A stretch of DNA of 64,000 nucleotides, from positions 23,050,501-23,114,500 of the forward strand of contig NC_135380.1 in assembly GCF_049243985.1 (NCBI RefSeq), written 5' to 3'. The stretch is from Paroedura picta. Taxonomy: Eukaryota > Chordata > Lepidosauria > Squamata > Gekkonidae. The position numbers and the translations under genes were made by a program. Below, piece by piece: positions 53,501 to 64,000 of the stretch (its first letter is position 1; every line of letters starts with the position of its first letter). The notes beneath the pieces were generated by a model that did no database searches, was not told the origin of the DNA, and saw only the letters and a list, made by a program, of their open reading frames with translations.

Positions 53501-56500
53501 CTCCATGCTTTCTATTAACTGATACTCAAATAGATGTTTTTTAAAAAAATGTAGAAGCTGTTTTTTTTTTATTTTGCATACGTGGGGAGTCTCCCATGTG
53601 TTTTACTATTCTACTAATAACACAGTAAGATTGCTACTAACTCCCAGATTTAACAGGGAGTTAAAGGAAGACTTATGAATCAGAACCTCCTGTTTATGCA
53701 ATCTTCTAGTTGCATAATACAGACTACAATGCTACAACTGTTGTAACAATATAGTAGCATTGCTCGAGAAATCTGAATAAAATCTGACAGCAATTCAGTT
53801 GGAGCCAATACATAAATTTTACCTGAAGTCCAGCTCTTTGTGAGCGAGACACTGCTTTCGCCTTAGCCTTTCCACTGTCCTTGCCAGCCTTGCCTCCAGC
53901 CTAAAAAAACGAACACATAATGTGTTTATAAGTCATTAGACAAAGACAGAAGACACTCCAATGTGTAGGGATAACTTTTCTGCTTAATTTTAACAATTAC
54001 ACATCTACAAGCTCAAAGCATAAAATCATTACATGCAACCTTTATGGATTATTTCAAATCCAAAATGGTCTTAATGGAATGTACCCCAAATTACTTATCA
54101 AAACGAGAACATGAGGGCAAGACTATTTTGAGAACTTATATATTTATGTTTACAAGCAAAACCAGATGTTTTTAGGGCTTACTTCAACTGTACCATAATA
54201 TTGTTTTCACCTTCAATTTCATGTATTAAAAAGAAAGTATTTTAAGATCTTACTACTGAATTTTAATTTGGCTCTAAATTTCACAGCATATAAAATATGT
54301 CATGCAATTTCTCTAGTAAGTTAATTTAGCCTGTTAACACCATAATGTTTAAAAATATGATCTGCATATATTTATTATAATATACCTATCAGAAAGGCTT
54401 ATCATTGAGATGTGGTAAAAATACAAAGTGATAAGGAATGGTTTATACATGACTCCACTGCTTATTTTGAAAGTGCATTAATTTACATGTGCAAGTTTAT
54501 GAGGTTAATTTCCATAAATCATGGTAACAACTAACAAGCGCAGTATTCATGTCCAGTTGTCTGGATAATAGTCTTATAAGTAAAGTTGTAACAAAACAAC
54601 ATGGAGCTATAAATGATTATTCATATCATGTCTATTTCCCACCTCAACTTTTCTGCCCTTGAGTTACTTCATTGCTATAAAATGTAACAGGTAGCACAAT
54701 CCAACAGATTAGGGACAGCAATGTAAAACAGGCATTATGCTAATATTAGCATTTAATGTGCTCAAAGAGGGAATCTGATTTTTCTATGTTCTTAGTAAAA
54801 TTTGTGTGTTTGAGGCTAACAAGGATAGCTATAGCCTTTGTGTTTGGAATGTTGAACTCTCACTATACACTGTCATGCCAATCCATGGACTACATGCTCA
54901 GTTAAAATTATAGGAAACCTACAGCCCTATTCACATTGCCTGTTTAGCAACAGTAATTCTTATCTATTTTGATGCAAAACAGAGAGGAATGGTACAAAGA
55001 CCATATACCACCAAGTACTTTATTAGAAGAACTATGCAACCTTCCTTATACAATACATGGTTGTGTGACTACAATTTATAAGATTCCACAGCTATTATTC
55101 TTACTATGCAGCTTAGGGCTAGACCCTTCAGTAACCATTTTCTACATGCAAATCAGGAGGAACAGGCCTGCACTTAATTTTACCAGCAAGGAAACTACTT
55201 CAACATAACTTAATACAGTGCTTTGACTTAACACCCCCAGGGGAGGCCAAACTGTTTCTCTGCAGAGATCCATGGACTACAATTTCCATGAGCCACAGGT
55301 GGTCACATGGTGCACATGCTGGCAGGGACTCATGGGAATTGTAGTCCATGGACATCTGGCGAGCCACAGTTTGGCCACCCCTGCCCCAAGCCACAGCTAA
55401 AGATACTGTAGAGAGAAAACTTGCATAAACTGGGAAAAGGATGCTTTCCTGATCACTGTTCTTGCATTCAAACTTATTACACCATTAGTTACACTGCAAG
55501 TGTCTTTTCCTCCAGTCAGACATAATCAAACTGTAAAGTTCATATTCATGTTATAAAGGTAAAGGTATCCCCTGTGCAAGCACCGAGTCATGTCTGACCC
55601 TTGCGGTGACGCTCTCTAGCGTTTTCTTGGCAGACTCAATACAGGGTGGTTTGCCATTCCCTTCCCCAGTCATTACCGTTTACCCCCCAGCAGCAAGCTG
55701 GGTACTCATTTTACCGACCTCGGAAGGATGGAAGGCTGAGTCAACCTTGAGCCGGCTGCTGGGATCGAACTCCCAACCTCATGGACAGACAGCTTCAGAC
55801 AGCGTTTCTGCCACTTATCACTGCACCACAAGAGGCTCAATTCATGTTATACAAGTCTAGTTTTGAATAATCTGTCAAGTCAGAAAGCATGTCTTATATG
55901 CACCTCTATGTTGTGTGCTTGAATTTGGCACATACACACACACACAACTTAATATTTCTGGGAACGGTGTTAGTGCTTTAACAATGCAATGGCTGATTTT
56001 TCTATTAATATAACTTAGTCCCATAAAAAAGCTTGGAAAAGTGTAAGAATCAAGTTCAATAGATGTAATTATGCTTTTGACAGTTTCAGATGATTATCCA
56101 TATTACCAAGGTTTTTCAAGGGTGTAATTAAACAACTGCTCATTCATATCAGTTTTACTTTGTGTTAGATACCAACTGTGAATAGTGACTGTGGACTTTA
56201 AAGGTTAAGAGATAGAAAGGCCCCCAACACAGCAAGAACACTGACTAGTCTGAAACTGCTCACTTCTATCAGCCTGACAGGTTTTCAACCATAAATTTCA
56301 ACATAGCAGTAACAAAGTCCGCTAAAGAATGCTGAAATGTAAAATTAGATTTAAACTGACACTAGGAACCATTTCAGATCGATCAGCTACTCAAGAAGTC
56401 CAAAATCTCTCACTTAAGAAAGTGCTTGCAGTCCTTTCCTAATCAAGTTAATAGCAAAGGACTCCTGAGTACAATCGGGGTTTCCTTCCTATGATTTTAT

Positions 56501-59500
56501 GGTCGCATCTCATAAAATGATATTATAATTTGTCTGTCACAAAATACAAATGTTCTATGACTAATTTGATTTTGCAAAGTATAACCATTTGCCACAATTT
56601 GGATAGCAAGAAAATGGGATAAGTAAAGCTCTCAGACCAGATACTAGATTTCAAATGATCAGCTAATAGCTTTCAAGTGAAAACAAACACTAGAGCTGTA
56701 TTTTCTTTCAATAAGCTTTTGAAAGCTAGTTCTAGAATTTTTTCTCGGTCTAATGAAAGACATCTATTTCAAAATATGAATATTCTTTTTCTTTCATAAA
56801 TATGCATTTTACTTTGCAAGAGGCCTGCATAGTCAGAAGACACATTCTGTTTACATAAACAACTTGCCCAAGCTTCCAAACTCAATTCTTCCTGTTCTTA
56901 ATATATCTTCTAAGCCAGTTCTCTCAGATAGGCCATTGCTGGAATATGAAACATATGGATCTCAGGCTGAGATCTTTCACCTACTACCTGGTCCTTTCAA
57001 CTGGAGATGCCAGGAATTAACCCTGGGACCTTCTACATGACAAGCAGCTTCACTACTGAGCCACAGCTTCCCCCCTAAGTATATTACAGATTACTAGTAC
57101 TCTTCTAGACTAGTGGTCCCCAACCTTTTAGAGGCTGGGGACTGGTGGCAGAAAGCAGGGCGATTGCCCGCCCATCCCGTGCATGCGCAGCCGAAAACAC
57201 GCGTGTGCGGCACTTTTGTACATGCACATTTTCGGCCACGCATGTGCAATGCGCGGGCCACGGCCCTGCTTCCCCCTTCCCCCCTCCCCCAGTAAGCTTG
57301 CCGGGCCACACGTTTGCGGCCTGGTAAGTTTCTTACTGCGGGGGGGGGGGGGCGGGGAGAGGGAGCCGCGGCCCAGTGCCAGGGCCTTTGCGGCCCGGCA
57401 CCGGGCCGCGACCAGGTGGTTGGGGACCACCGTTCTAGACTACACCCCCGTTCTAGACTACACCGTTCTAGGCTACAGTACCAAATGCAGCATCTTGAGC
57501 TGCGTGAAAATACCAGTTTTCCATATGAACTAACAGATCAATCTGCTGTAACACTGTCATGTGGGAAAAAACTGTTGATAGACCTTATCTTAAGCATTCA
57601 TTTGGATAAAGCAACAAGATACTATATTAGCATACACTAATTTTAGTATAATCACATTTTCTGGGTGATCCTATGCATTTCCTGAGATCTCCAGTAGAAG
57701 CCATACCACTGTCAGTTTCCTGAAATTAGGTGGTAGCTACAAGGACTGGCACCTTTGTACATGTAACTTAGATATATATCTACCTCCTATTTTAATGTTC
57801 AGGGAAATGAAAGCAGATTTGTGTGCTGAAATTTACAGTAGGATTAAGCTAGGTGTTGTTTAAAGTGGCTTATTCATATTTGGCAGAGCCTCTTGTGACA
57901 CAGACATGCAGTCTGAAGCTCTGCCCATGAGGCTGGGAGTTCATTTCCAGCAGCCGGTTCAAGGTTGACTCAGCCTTCCATCCTTCCGAGGTTGGTAAAA
58001 TGAGTACCCAGCTTGCTGCTGGGGGGTAAACGGTAATGACTGGGGAAGGCACTGGCAAACCACCCCGTATTGAGTCTGCCATGAAAACGCTAGAGGGCGT
58101 CACCGCAAGGGTCAGACATGACCCGGTGCTTGCACAGGGGATACCTTTACTCATATTTGGAGCATATTTAGCCAATTTATGTTTCTACAAATTTAAACTG
58201 TTTATGTAAATGGATTTAAACATTTAATAGAATGGCAGGTTACAATTTTAAAATTACTTTTATTATGAAATGTCCTAAAGTCCAGTGACTCTCATACCTT
58301 AAAATGTTTATTGTTATACTTTTATGTAAAAAAAAATACAAGCAACACATCACTTTTGAATCTTACATTAATTTTCATTAAGGCTACAATCCCATATAGA
58401 ATTAGGCACATCTAAGCCCGGTGATTTCAGGGGGTTAAATTTTGTATAGGATGGGACTACAAGAAGCACATTTCTGAATCTCTTCATATTTGTGCAGAAA
58501 ATATGGCCTGAAGCAAACAGACAAGGTAAATTTTAGGCACATATCATTTTCAAAAGTTTTGGGACCACTGAATAAGCAAGACTAGAGGAATAGCTGTACT
58601 AATCTAGCAAAATGAAACAGAAGTCCATTGGCACCTCATAGCATCTGAAGAAGTGAGCTATAACTCAAGAAAGCTCATGCTAGAAAAATGTTACGTTTTC
58701 AAGGTGCTGCTGGACTTCAACTAGCAAATCTTCCAGATAACACTTTTAAGCTTCTATACACATATGCCATAGCCTGCAATACAGAAAGGCCTTTCTGAGA
58801 TGATTGGAAAGAATCTGTAATGCAAATTACAAACAAATCCCTCTTCTGGTGAACTTTCTATAAAAAACATTTGATTTTTCCTGTAGCCTTGAACAAGTAG
58901 ATTGAACTGATAATGTCACGTTTGAGTTGCAAGGCCACAGGTAAAACAAGGTAAGCTAGGAGGGGCATCTTGATGACATGTGGTTTGCATTTATGGTATG
59001 TATAGAAGAAAAAGAATGATAATAAAAGACAGTAATGCCATATACGTATTAACTACTAAACATGAAAATAAATTACAAACTTGTTCAATGTTTACCATTT
59101 TGAAACCCTGTGTTTACACTGGGGAGGATGAACATAATACTGCTATTTTGCAAGCGGGTCCAAAATTAAAGTACATTTATCATGGGGTACCCAAAAGGAA
59201 AATATTTTTTTAGAACTACTGGTTTAATAGAATACAGAAATGTTAGAAATGGTAAAGCTGCTTCTGCAATAACCAACATGATCAAAAATGTCTTCCTAAC
59301 TTGTCCAGAATACTTTGTTCAGTGACACAGAGTCAATGGGAAGCAGGTTTCAGTGAAATTAATGGAAGATTCTTCTAGGGGAATATGTAGTAGCACAAAT
59401 CTTTAAGGAGCCCTCGTGAGAACCGGCCTCCAGCAAACTGACAGCGGAAAGGGGGCAGGGCTATTGCGCGAAGTTGCGGCGAGCGGGTGCAAGGCTGTCA

Positions 59501-60280
59501 CAGCGAGAGCTGCTTCCAGTGGGACCCTCCAGACTTCACTTGACGCCCGCGTGAGGTAACAGATGACATTTATACCATATTCTGTTGCTAGGAAATCTCT
59601 TCGCAGCGGAGGAAGCGCCGCGCAAGCCTGCTGACAGCACTCGAAGCCGCCCTTTGGGAGTAATGGGGAAGCTAGAAGGCCCTGCCATGTCAGTGACACA
59701 CGGACGCCGTTTCTAAGGAAGACCCTACCCACGCGCAAGGCACACCAGCCTCCCCCCCCCCGGCCCGCCGCCCTATAGCTCTGAGTCCACTAGGCACAGG
59801 ACGAAGCCAGGGCTTGCCAGATGGGAGAGCCGCAACTGAATTCCGGCTCCCTGACGAAGATACCCATATGGTACACGTGTTGGCACATTCACACTTTACT
59901 TTTAAAATGGGGAACACATCAACACGAGAAGTCCCCCAGACAAGGGGGTTTCTATGACACCTTGCAAAGAGGTCGGATATCCCAACTGGCCACTTCCCGG
60001 ACCCCCACCCAACTCCCTTAACAAGCTGGGGCTCGAGATCACTCGACTCCATCCCATGACAGGAAAAGATTCAACCTCAATTCAGCCGGGAAAGAGGTTC
60101 AGCTTTAAGCACAGAGAAGCACACCGCCTTTATGCTGCCCCAAGGGGTGCCGGACATCGTGCCCCTCACTGCCGGTGGTAGAAATAAGTGAGAGCCCCGC
60201 AAGCACTTCTTGCTCGACCGTCCGGACTTATTTTCTCAGACGCTTCACCCTGCGCGCCATTATCATTCAGCCCTCACCAT
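47532..60280 (-). CDS. H2AZ2: Histone H2A.Z variant 2 (H2A.Z.2), complete
   Basis: Five coding exons: 60280-60278 (ATG only), 53900-53823, 49832-49719, 48650-48521, 47593-47532. They join to 128 residues plus TAG, the normal H2A.Z length. Three positions that separate the two vertebrate H2A.Z proteins all read as H2A.Z.2: alanine in KAKAKAVS (H2A.Z.1 has threonine), threonine in HLKTRTTS (serine in H2A.Z.1), and the final ...GQQKTA (valine in H2A.Z.1). The protein appears identical to the human one as I recall it. It replaces H2A in nucleosomes at promoters and regulatory DNA; the acidic-patch region ([20 protein letters not shown]) is intact. Introns and lack of a histone stem-loop are as expected for a replication-independent histone. 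It lies tail-to-tail with the HS3ST1-like gene. Confidence 0.97.
51474..51750 (-). repeat. SINE family A copy, well preserved
   Basis: Tail GAAGAAGAAGAAGAGTTGG, then TCAAAGCGGCTTACAGTCGC, CACCCTGTGAGGTGGGTGAG, and tRNA-like head ending CACTACACCAAACTGGC. It lies in the H2AZ2 intron between exons 2 and 3. Confidence 0.8.
52415..52515 (-). mobile_element. BovB (RTE) LINE 3' end
   Basis: TTGTTGTTGTTAGGTGCAAAG, then CGACCCCATGGACAATGATC and CCTCTACCATTCCCCGGAGT, the same 3' end as 19880-20145 and nearly identical over the overlap. Strongly 5'-truncated, in an H2AZ2 intron. Confidence 0.82.
53262..53345 (-). repeat. SINE fragment
   Basis: TGACCCAAGTTCACTCAAGG and GAGCCTGGCTCTCCTGACAT match the middle and B-box side of tRNA-derived SINEs; old and partial. 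Confidence 0.45.
55238..55383. mobile_element. Palindromic hAT MITE, older subfamily
   Basis: Ends CAGGGGAGGCCAAACTG and CAGTTTGGCCACCCCTG-like (ACAGTTTGGCCACCCCTG). The centre holds a longer spacer (GGTGGTCACATGGTGCACAT). In H2AZ2 intron 1; no clear target duplication. Confidence 0.78.
55556..55839 (-). repeat. tRNA-derived SINE family B with 12-bp target duplication
   Basis: On the minus strand it begins GAGCCTCTTGTGG, contains TGACTCAGCCTTCCATCCTT and AATGACTGGGGAAGG, and ends GATACCTTTACCTT. The direct repeat ATTCATGTTATA flanks it (55544-55555 and 55840-55851), so its borders are exact. Confidence 0.9.
57111..57432. mobile_element. Non-autonomous hAT element, TAGTGGTCCCCAACC ends
   Basis: Ends TAGTGGTCCCCAACC / GGTTGGGGACCACCG, perfect duplications TTCTAGAC (57103-57110 and 57433-57440), GC-rich interior. 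Relative of 8695-9055 but with a different interior. It lies in H2AZ2 intron 1 and creates several spurious long frames. Confidence 0.87.
57884..58150 (+). repeat. tRNA-derived SINE family B with 10-bp target duplication
   Basis: Plus-strand copy of the same SINE as 55556-55839 (CAGAGCCTCTTGTGACACAG to GGGGATACCTTTAC), flanked by TCATATTTGG (57874-57883 and 58151-58160). In H2AZ2 intron 1, opposite in direction to its neighbour. Confidence 0.9.
58590..58740 (+). repeat. Short Penelope-type foldback
   Basis: AAGTCCATTGGCACCT near the left and AGGTGCTGCTGGACTT near the right are inverted repeats around a hammerhead-like core. This resembles two Penelope terminal units joined without coding sequence. 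In H2AZ2 intron 1. Confidence 0.5.
58639..58682 (+). ncRNA. Candidate hammerhead ribozyme motif
   Basis: Stem I TAGCAT (58639-58644) pairs perfectly with ATGCTA (58677-58682). The core CTGAAGA (58645-58651) fits CUGANGA; TGAG/CTCA forms stem II; GAAA (58669-58672) follows; AGCT is a minimal self-complementary stem III; C58676 would be the cleavage base. There is an extra A at the base of stem II. It is antisense to H2AZ2 transcription. Confidence 0.5.
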
Positions 60281-60760
60281 GGTTCCGTCGCTGCCCTGTA
60301 AGGTCCGGTCCCGATTCCGAGCTAGAGCTGCCTCAGAAAGTCGAAAGACAATAACCCGCCTGAGCGCGAGGAGGGAGCCTGGCCTGCCGCGGCCACGGCG
60401 AACCAATCAGGGCAAGCCATACTAGTTTGAACCTCCCGCCTTGACCAATCCGATTGCGGCTTCTTACTTCCTCGGATAAGTCCCGCCCCGCGGCCCGTTT
60501 AACGGCTGTTTTTTGCCCCCCCACTCTTTCTTTGCACACGGCACGTAAGCGCGAGAAGTGGGAGGCGGGACAAACTGTTGCTCCGTGTGGGAGGGAAGAC
60601 TATGGAGTGGCGGGCCTTTTGACCAGTAATAGAAAGCAGCCGCCGTGTAGTAAGCTGTGCCATTGAAATAACAGCCCTCTGAACCAATCTAAAGCAAGAA
60701 TGGTTTCCCGCCCATGTTGTCTTCCCCTCCCCCACTTGTTTGTTTGCGCGGAGGAAAAAA
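59400..60760 (-). promoter_or_regulatory. CpG-island promoter of H2AZ2 with CCAAT boxes
   Basis: GC- and CpG-rich DNA surrounds the ATG-only first coding exon at 60280-60278. CCAAT pentamers occur on the plus strand at 60403-60407, 60445-60449 and 60683-60687, i.e. about 125, 165 and 400 bases upstream of the start codon, as is usual for NF-Y-driven histone promoters. No TATA box was identified. The exact transcription start is not visible. Confidence 0.65.
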
Positions 60761-61009
60761 ATGGAGTCGGAGACTTCGGGGGGGGAGGGGGGCAAGTTTC
60801 CTATCTTCATACAGAGGCTCTAGTGTGTTTAGTCGACGGTTATCACGTTTATAGCGTTAATGGAAATAATAGTTTCCTTTCGATGCCCCCCTCCTTATTA
60901 TCAGTTTGGGGAAGAAGCGCTTCAAACACCCCCCCCCGCCAAAACCTCTGTGCACAGATGTGTAAAAATGAATATCCCCTTGTTCCCTATGAGGGAGAGC
61001 TCATAGACT

Positions 61010-62170
61010 AGAGCCAGATTCACTCCCTAGATCGTTTGCATCACGGTTAATTTTGGAAGTCGGTCCTAGAGACCACTGGTTCCTGGGGCTTTACAGCCTT
61101 CAAGGGAGGACTCTTCTGGCTCAGCAGCAACCACAACCTTGGCACCACACAACTTCCTTGTCTTATCTAGGCTTGACAGTATTACTGTTCAACAGAGCAG
61201 CCACCACAGAAAAGCCAGTTTTGTGCAATGGCTCAAGCTGGGAGACCCAGGTTCCAAATATTCTGCCATGGTGGATCACAGGGTGATCTTGGTCCAATTA
61301 CACGCTGTAACCTACCTTGCAGGGTAGTTGTGTGGATAAAATGGAAGAGAGCAAATTCTGCAAGTTGCTTTGGGGTCCCATTGTGGAGAAAGGTGGGGTA
61401 CAAATGAACAAATTTATAGTTGAAGATGGGGAGCAGATAAAAGGTAGGCTGGATGGTGGATGGAAAGTAGAGGGAAAGCAGGAAAAGGGGAAAGGTAATG
61501 GTAGCATTCAAGAAAGGGAAGTAAAACCTGGGGAAGGGGGAAATGAGACCGCACCCCTCAAGTCCTTGAGTCCTCTTGCCTGAATATGTTCATAGCTGAG
61601 CAAAGAAACTTAGCTCACTAAGTGGCCAGCTAAATATCTGTGGGGATAAGCAGTAACATGAGGTCAACCACAAACAAGCTAGTTGTTACATGTTTTGGGG
61701 GTGAAAAATGGTTAAGGACCCTAAAGGTTGGTGTCTGTAAAATAAGAATAATAAAATTATATTAACATTGTGCACATCTTAACCAAATTAGAAACTTTAG
61801 CCCTTAGGCTATTCTTAGAAAAATATTTAGGGGATCACTGAGGGAGGCAGAAAAATATGACATTGTAAATTAACTAAATGGAAAACTAACCAACCAGAAA
61901 CAACAACGCATATGCTGCTTCACTGCCCTACCATTCAGTTGCCCATGCATGTTACCTTACACCATGGTTGAGCAGAACGTCGGTCCATACTAATGAAGTT
62001 CAGGTGCATTTTAGAAGATGACACACTCATTGATCTCAGAAGCTGTAGTTGGATTTCTACTCTACCACCACCAAATTGGACAATTCTCATATAATTCAGA
62101 TTTTTTTTCTTATTTAATTTGCTACTTTATTCTGATCTACTGTCACTGTTTTTATAATGTATGCCATTAA
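61010..62170. other. Gene-free stretch upstream of H2AZ2
   Basis: No coding exon or recognised RNA. Around 61200-61420 a degraded SINE-like segment (GGGAGACCCAGGTTCC, ACCTACCTTGCAGGGTAGTTG in part) may be present. Confidence 0.4.
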
Positions 62171-62426
62171 AGAGCCAGCTTGGTGTAGTGGTTAGGAGTG
62201 TATCTGGTGAGCCGGGTTTGATTCCCCACTCTCCCACATGCAACCAGCTGGGTGACCTTGGGCTCGCCCCAGCACTGATAAAGCTGTTCTGACTGAGCAG
62301 GAATATTAGGGCCCTCACAGGGTGTCTGTTGTGGGGAGAGGAAAGGAAAGGCGAATGCAAGCCGCTTTGAGATTCCTATGGGCAGAGAAAAGCGGCATAT
62401 AAGAACCAACTATTGTTATTGTTATT
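62171..62426 (+). repeat. SINE family A copy
   Basis: Plus-strand head GAGCCAGCTTGGTGTAGTGG, B-box GGTTTGATTCCCC, then CAACCAGCTGGGTGACCTTG and tail ATAAGAACCAACTATTGTTA. The clearest head of the family in this window. Confidence 0.83.
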
Positions 62427-62689
62427 TTGATGGATTGATTTAACTAAATGGAAAGGAAGACTGAGCTAGCTAAAGGAGGCACAGAATATTGACAACTGTT
62501 GAAAGTCAGTGCCAAGCTGGAAAAGTGGCAAAATTAGTTACAAGATGTATATCTTCTGTCCTCATTAAGTTCACCAGTAGTGGTAGCTAGCAGATGAAAA
62601 ACATATATCATAAAAACAACTGAAATTGAACAAAACCAATAAAACAAAACCAAGTTAAGATGTACATACAAAAACTGCAACAATTAAAT

Positions 62690-63270
62690 CATAGGGTAGC
62701 AGGGATCACTGAGGGAACAACAGACAAAATATTTCTTCACTAACTGGCAAAAGTCAACAGCAGAAAGAAAAGTATTTCTGAGGAGAGAGTTCCATAGTTT
62801 TGGGGCCATAATCAAGAAGCCCCTCTCGCAGATTTCCACCTATCTAATCTCAGAAAGAGGGCCTCAGAAGCTGACCATAGCAATCTGGAAGATTCATAGG
62901 GCTTTAGGCATGCTGGCCCCAGGCCATATATAGGCCACTATAACCTAACTGATGCACCCTTTAATGTGGTGAAAAGGTTTGTATTTGTCAGAAAAGCTGA
63001 AATCAATAAGGAGTTTAGATTTTGTCAAGAGACTAAAGCTGCAACTCGATTACTTCATGGGCCTCCTCCCTCTAGAGGTAGGGGGGTAGGAGTTGGGGGT
63101 AGAGGGGGGGTTTCCACCATGTTGTGGGTTGTTGGTCCACTGTATTGTATTTTTTGTCTATTTTAATAGGGGTTAAATGGGGGTTCTAACTGGACATCTG
63201 TAACCCACCACAAGCCTACTTGGGAGTGGTGGGTAATGATGATGATGATAACAACAACAGCAACAACAAC
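62690..63270 (+). repeat. LINE 3'-region-like repeat
   Basis: GAGAGTTCCATAGTTTTGGG, AAGCCCCTCTCGCAGATT and, at the end, CTGTAACCCACCACAAGCC with GTGGTGGGTAATGATGATG form a phrase order usual for 3' regions of squamate LINEs. Coding sequence is absent. Confidence 0.45.
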
Positions 63271-64000
63271 AATACACTCCTAGCAGAGTCACTCAAGGCC
63301 AAATGGTCAAACTAAGATGCATCTACCCACTTCAGGAATAAACAGCCACATTAGCAGGACAGAATGGACCATTCCAGTGGAGGGGGGGCAGAGGAATCCT
63401 AGATGGGTAGCTATTGGGCGGCAGCAGTAGTGACACTGGTGGAGGATCCATCATGGATAATGGCAGTGACGCTGTAGCTAACCCTGGTTGTTACATTACA
63501 GAAGGTAGCAATGGTAAATGACTTCTGATCATCTTATAACTTGAGAACTCTATGATAAGAAAATCCAAAATGAAAAATATAGGTTGGGTAGCACAGCCAG
63601 CTACTGGGGAAAAACAGTGGACGAGAAATGCTCTTCTTAATGATGCTGCTGGATTAAAGCCAAAAGGATGTTATTGATGTGAATGGATGCTAAAGAAAAG
63701 TCCAAAGCTCAATATGTATAATAGGAACATGGGCCTTGACAAGTATTAATCAAAGTAAGCTCGAAATTGTAAAATGAGAAATAGAACTTTTAAATATTGC
63801 AATTCTGTGAATGAGTGGCATATATGGACTGGACTAGGACATTTTCAGTCAGTTACAAAGTGTTTTAGTCTGGAAAGGACAAACAGAAGAAACAGAGTTG
63901 CTCTAATAATAAGGCAAGATATAGCACAAGCAAAGTCTGATTGAATAATATAAGTCAGACTTCATGGTAAGCCTATCAATATAACCATCATTCAAGTTAT

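Noticed and set aside
57094-57640. Several overlapping frames of 60-116 codons on both strands
   Set aside because: They fall in the GC-rich interior of a hAT element, where stop codons are rare; no domain is visible.
47532-60280. Assignment as H2AZ1
   Set aside because: Alanine, threonine and C-terminal alanine at the three diagnostic sites are the H2A.Z.2 states.

Overview
The window is vertebrate nuclear DNA with split genes, GT-AG introns, CpG-island promoters and dense interspersed repeats. The repeats point to a squamate reptile (a lizard): BovB (RTE) LINE pieces, tRNA-derived SINEs of the Sauria-SINE kind, 5S-rRNA-derived SINEs, a SPIN-like hAT copy, Penelope-type relics and many young hAT MITEs. 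The family of lizard cannot be fixed from sequence alone.

Four host genes are recognisable. (1) 270-10455, minus strand: the 5' nine coding exons of an N-acetylglucosamine-6-sulfatase-like gene; its 3' exons lie before base 1. (2) 12411-27038, plus strand: a complete DNA polymerase mu gene (POLM), 11 coding exons and 502 codons, head-to-head with the sulfatase gene across a CpG-rich shared promoter. (3) 43067-43975, plus strand: an intact single-exon heparan sulfate 3-O-sulfotransferase of the HS3ST1 group. (4) 47532-60280, minus strand: a complete histone H2A.Z variant gene (H2AZ2, five coding exons), whose first exon carries only the start codon and lies in a second CpG island. POLM and H2AZ2 are both on human 7p13, so their closeness fits conserved synteny. 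The sulfatase and sulfotransferase genes look like paralogs that do not sit beside POLM and H2AZ2 in human. The two both act on heparan-type glycans (lysosomal removal of 6-sulfate; Golgi addition of 3-O-sulfate), but nothing in the sequence shows that they are co-regulated.

Region by region: 1-10.5 kb sulfatase exons with MITE, SPIN, hAT and SINE insertions in introns; 10.2-11 kb bidirectional promoter; 12.3-27 kb POLM, whose introns hold a Penelope-like insertion 18 nt from a splice donor, a 300-bp foldback and two BovB pieces; 27-42.8 kb gene-poor DNA with repeats, including a 363-bp palindrome that carries a hammerhead-ribozyme-like fold; 43-44.1 kb sulfotransferase; 44.1-47.1 kb no gene seen; 47.1-60.8 kb H2AZ2; 60.8-64 kb intergenic repeats.

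The most interesting signals are several hammerhead-like RNA motifs in Penelope-type terminal repeats and foldbacks, a ten-copy family of fully palindromic hAT MITEs (several with exact 8-bp target duplications, one nested in a 5S-derived SINE), a SPIN copy, and a 23-codon upstream ORF whose stop codon overlaps the POLM start.
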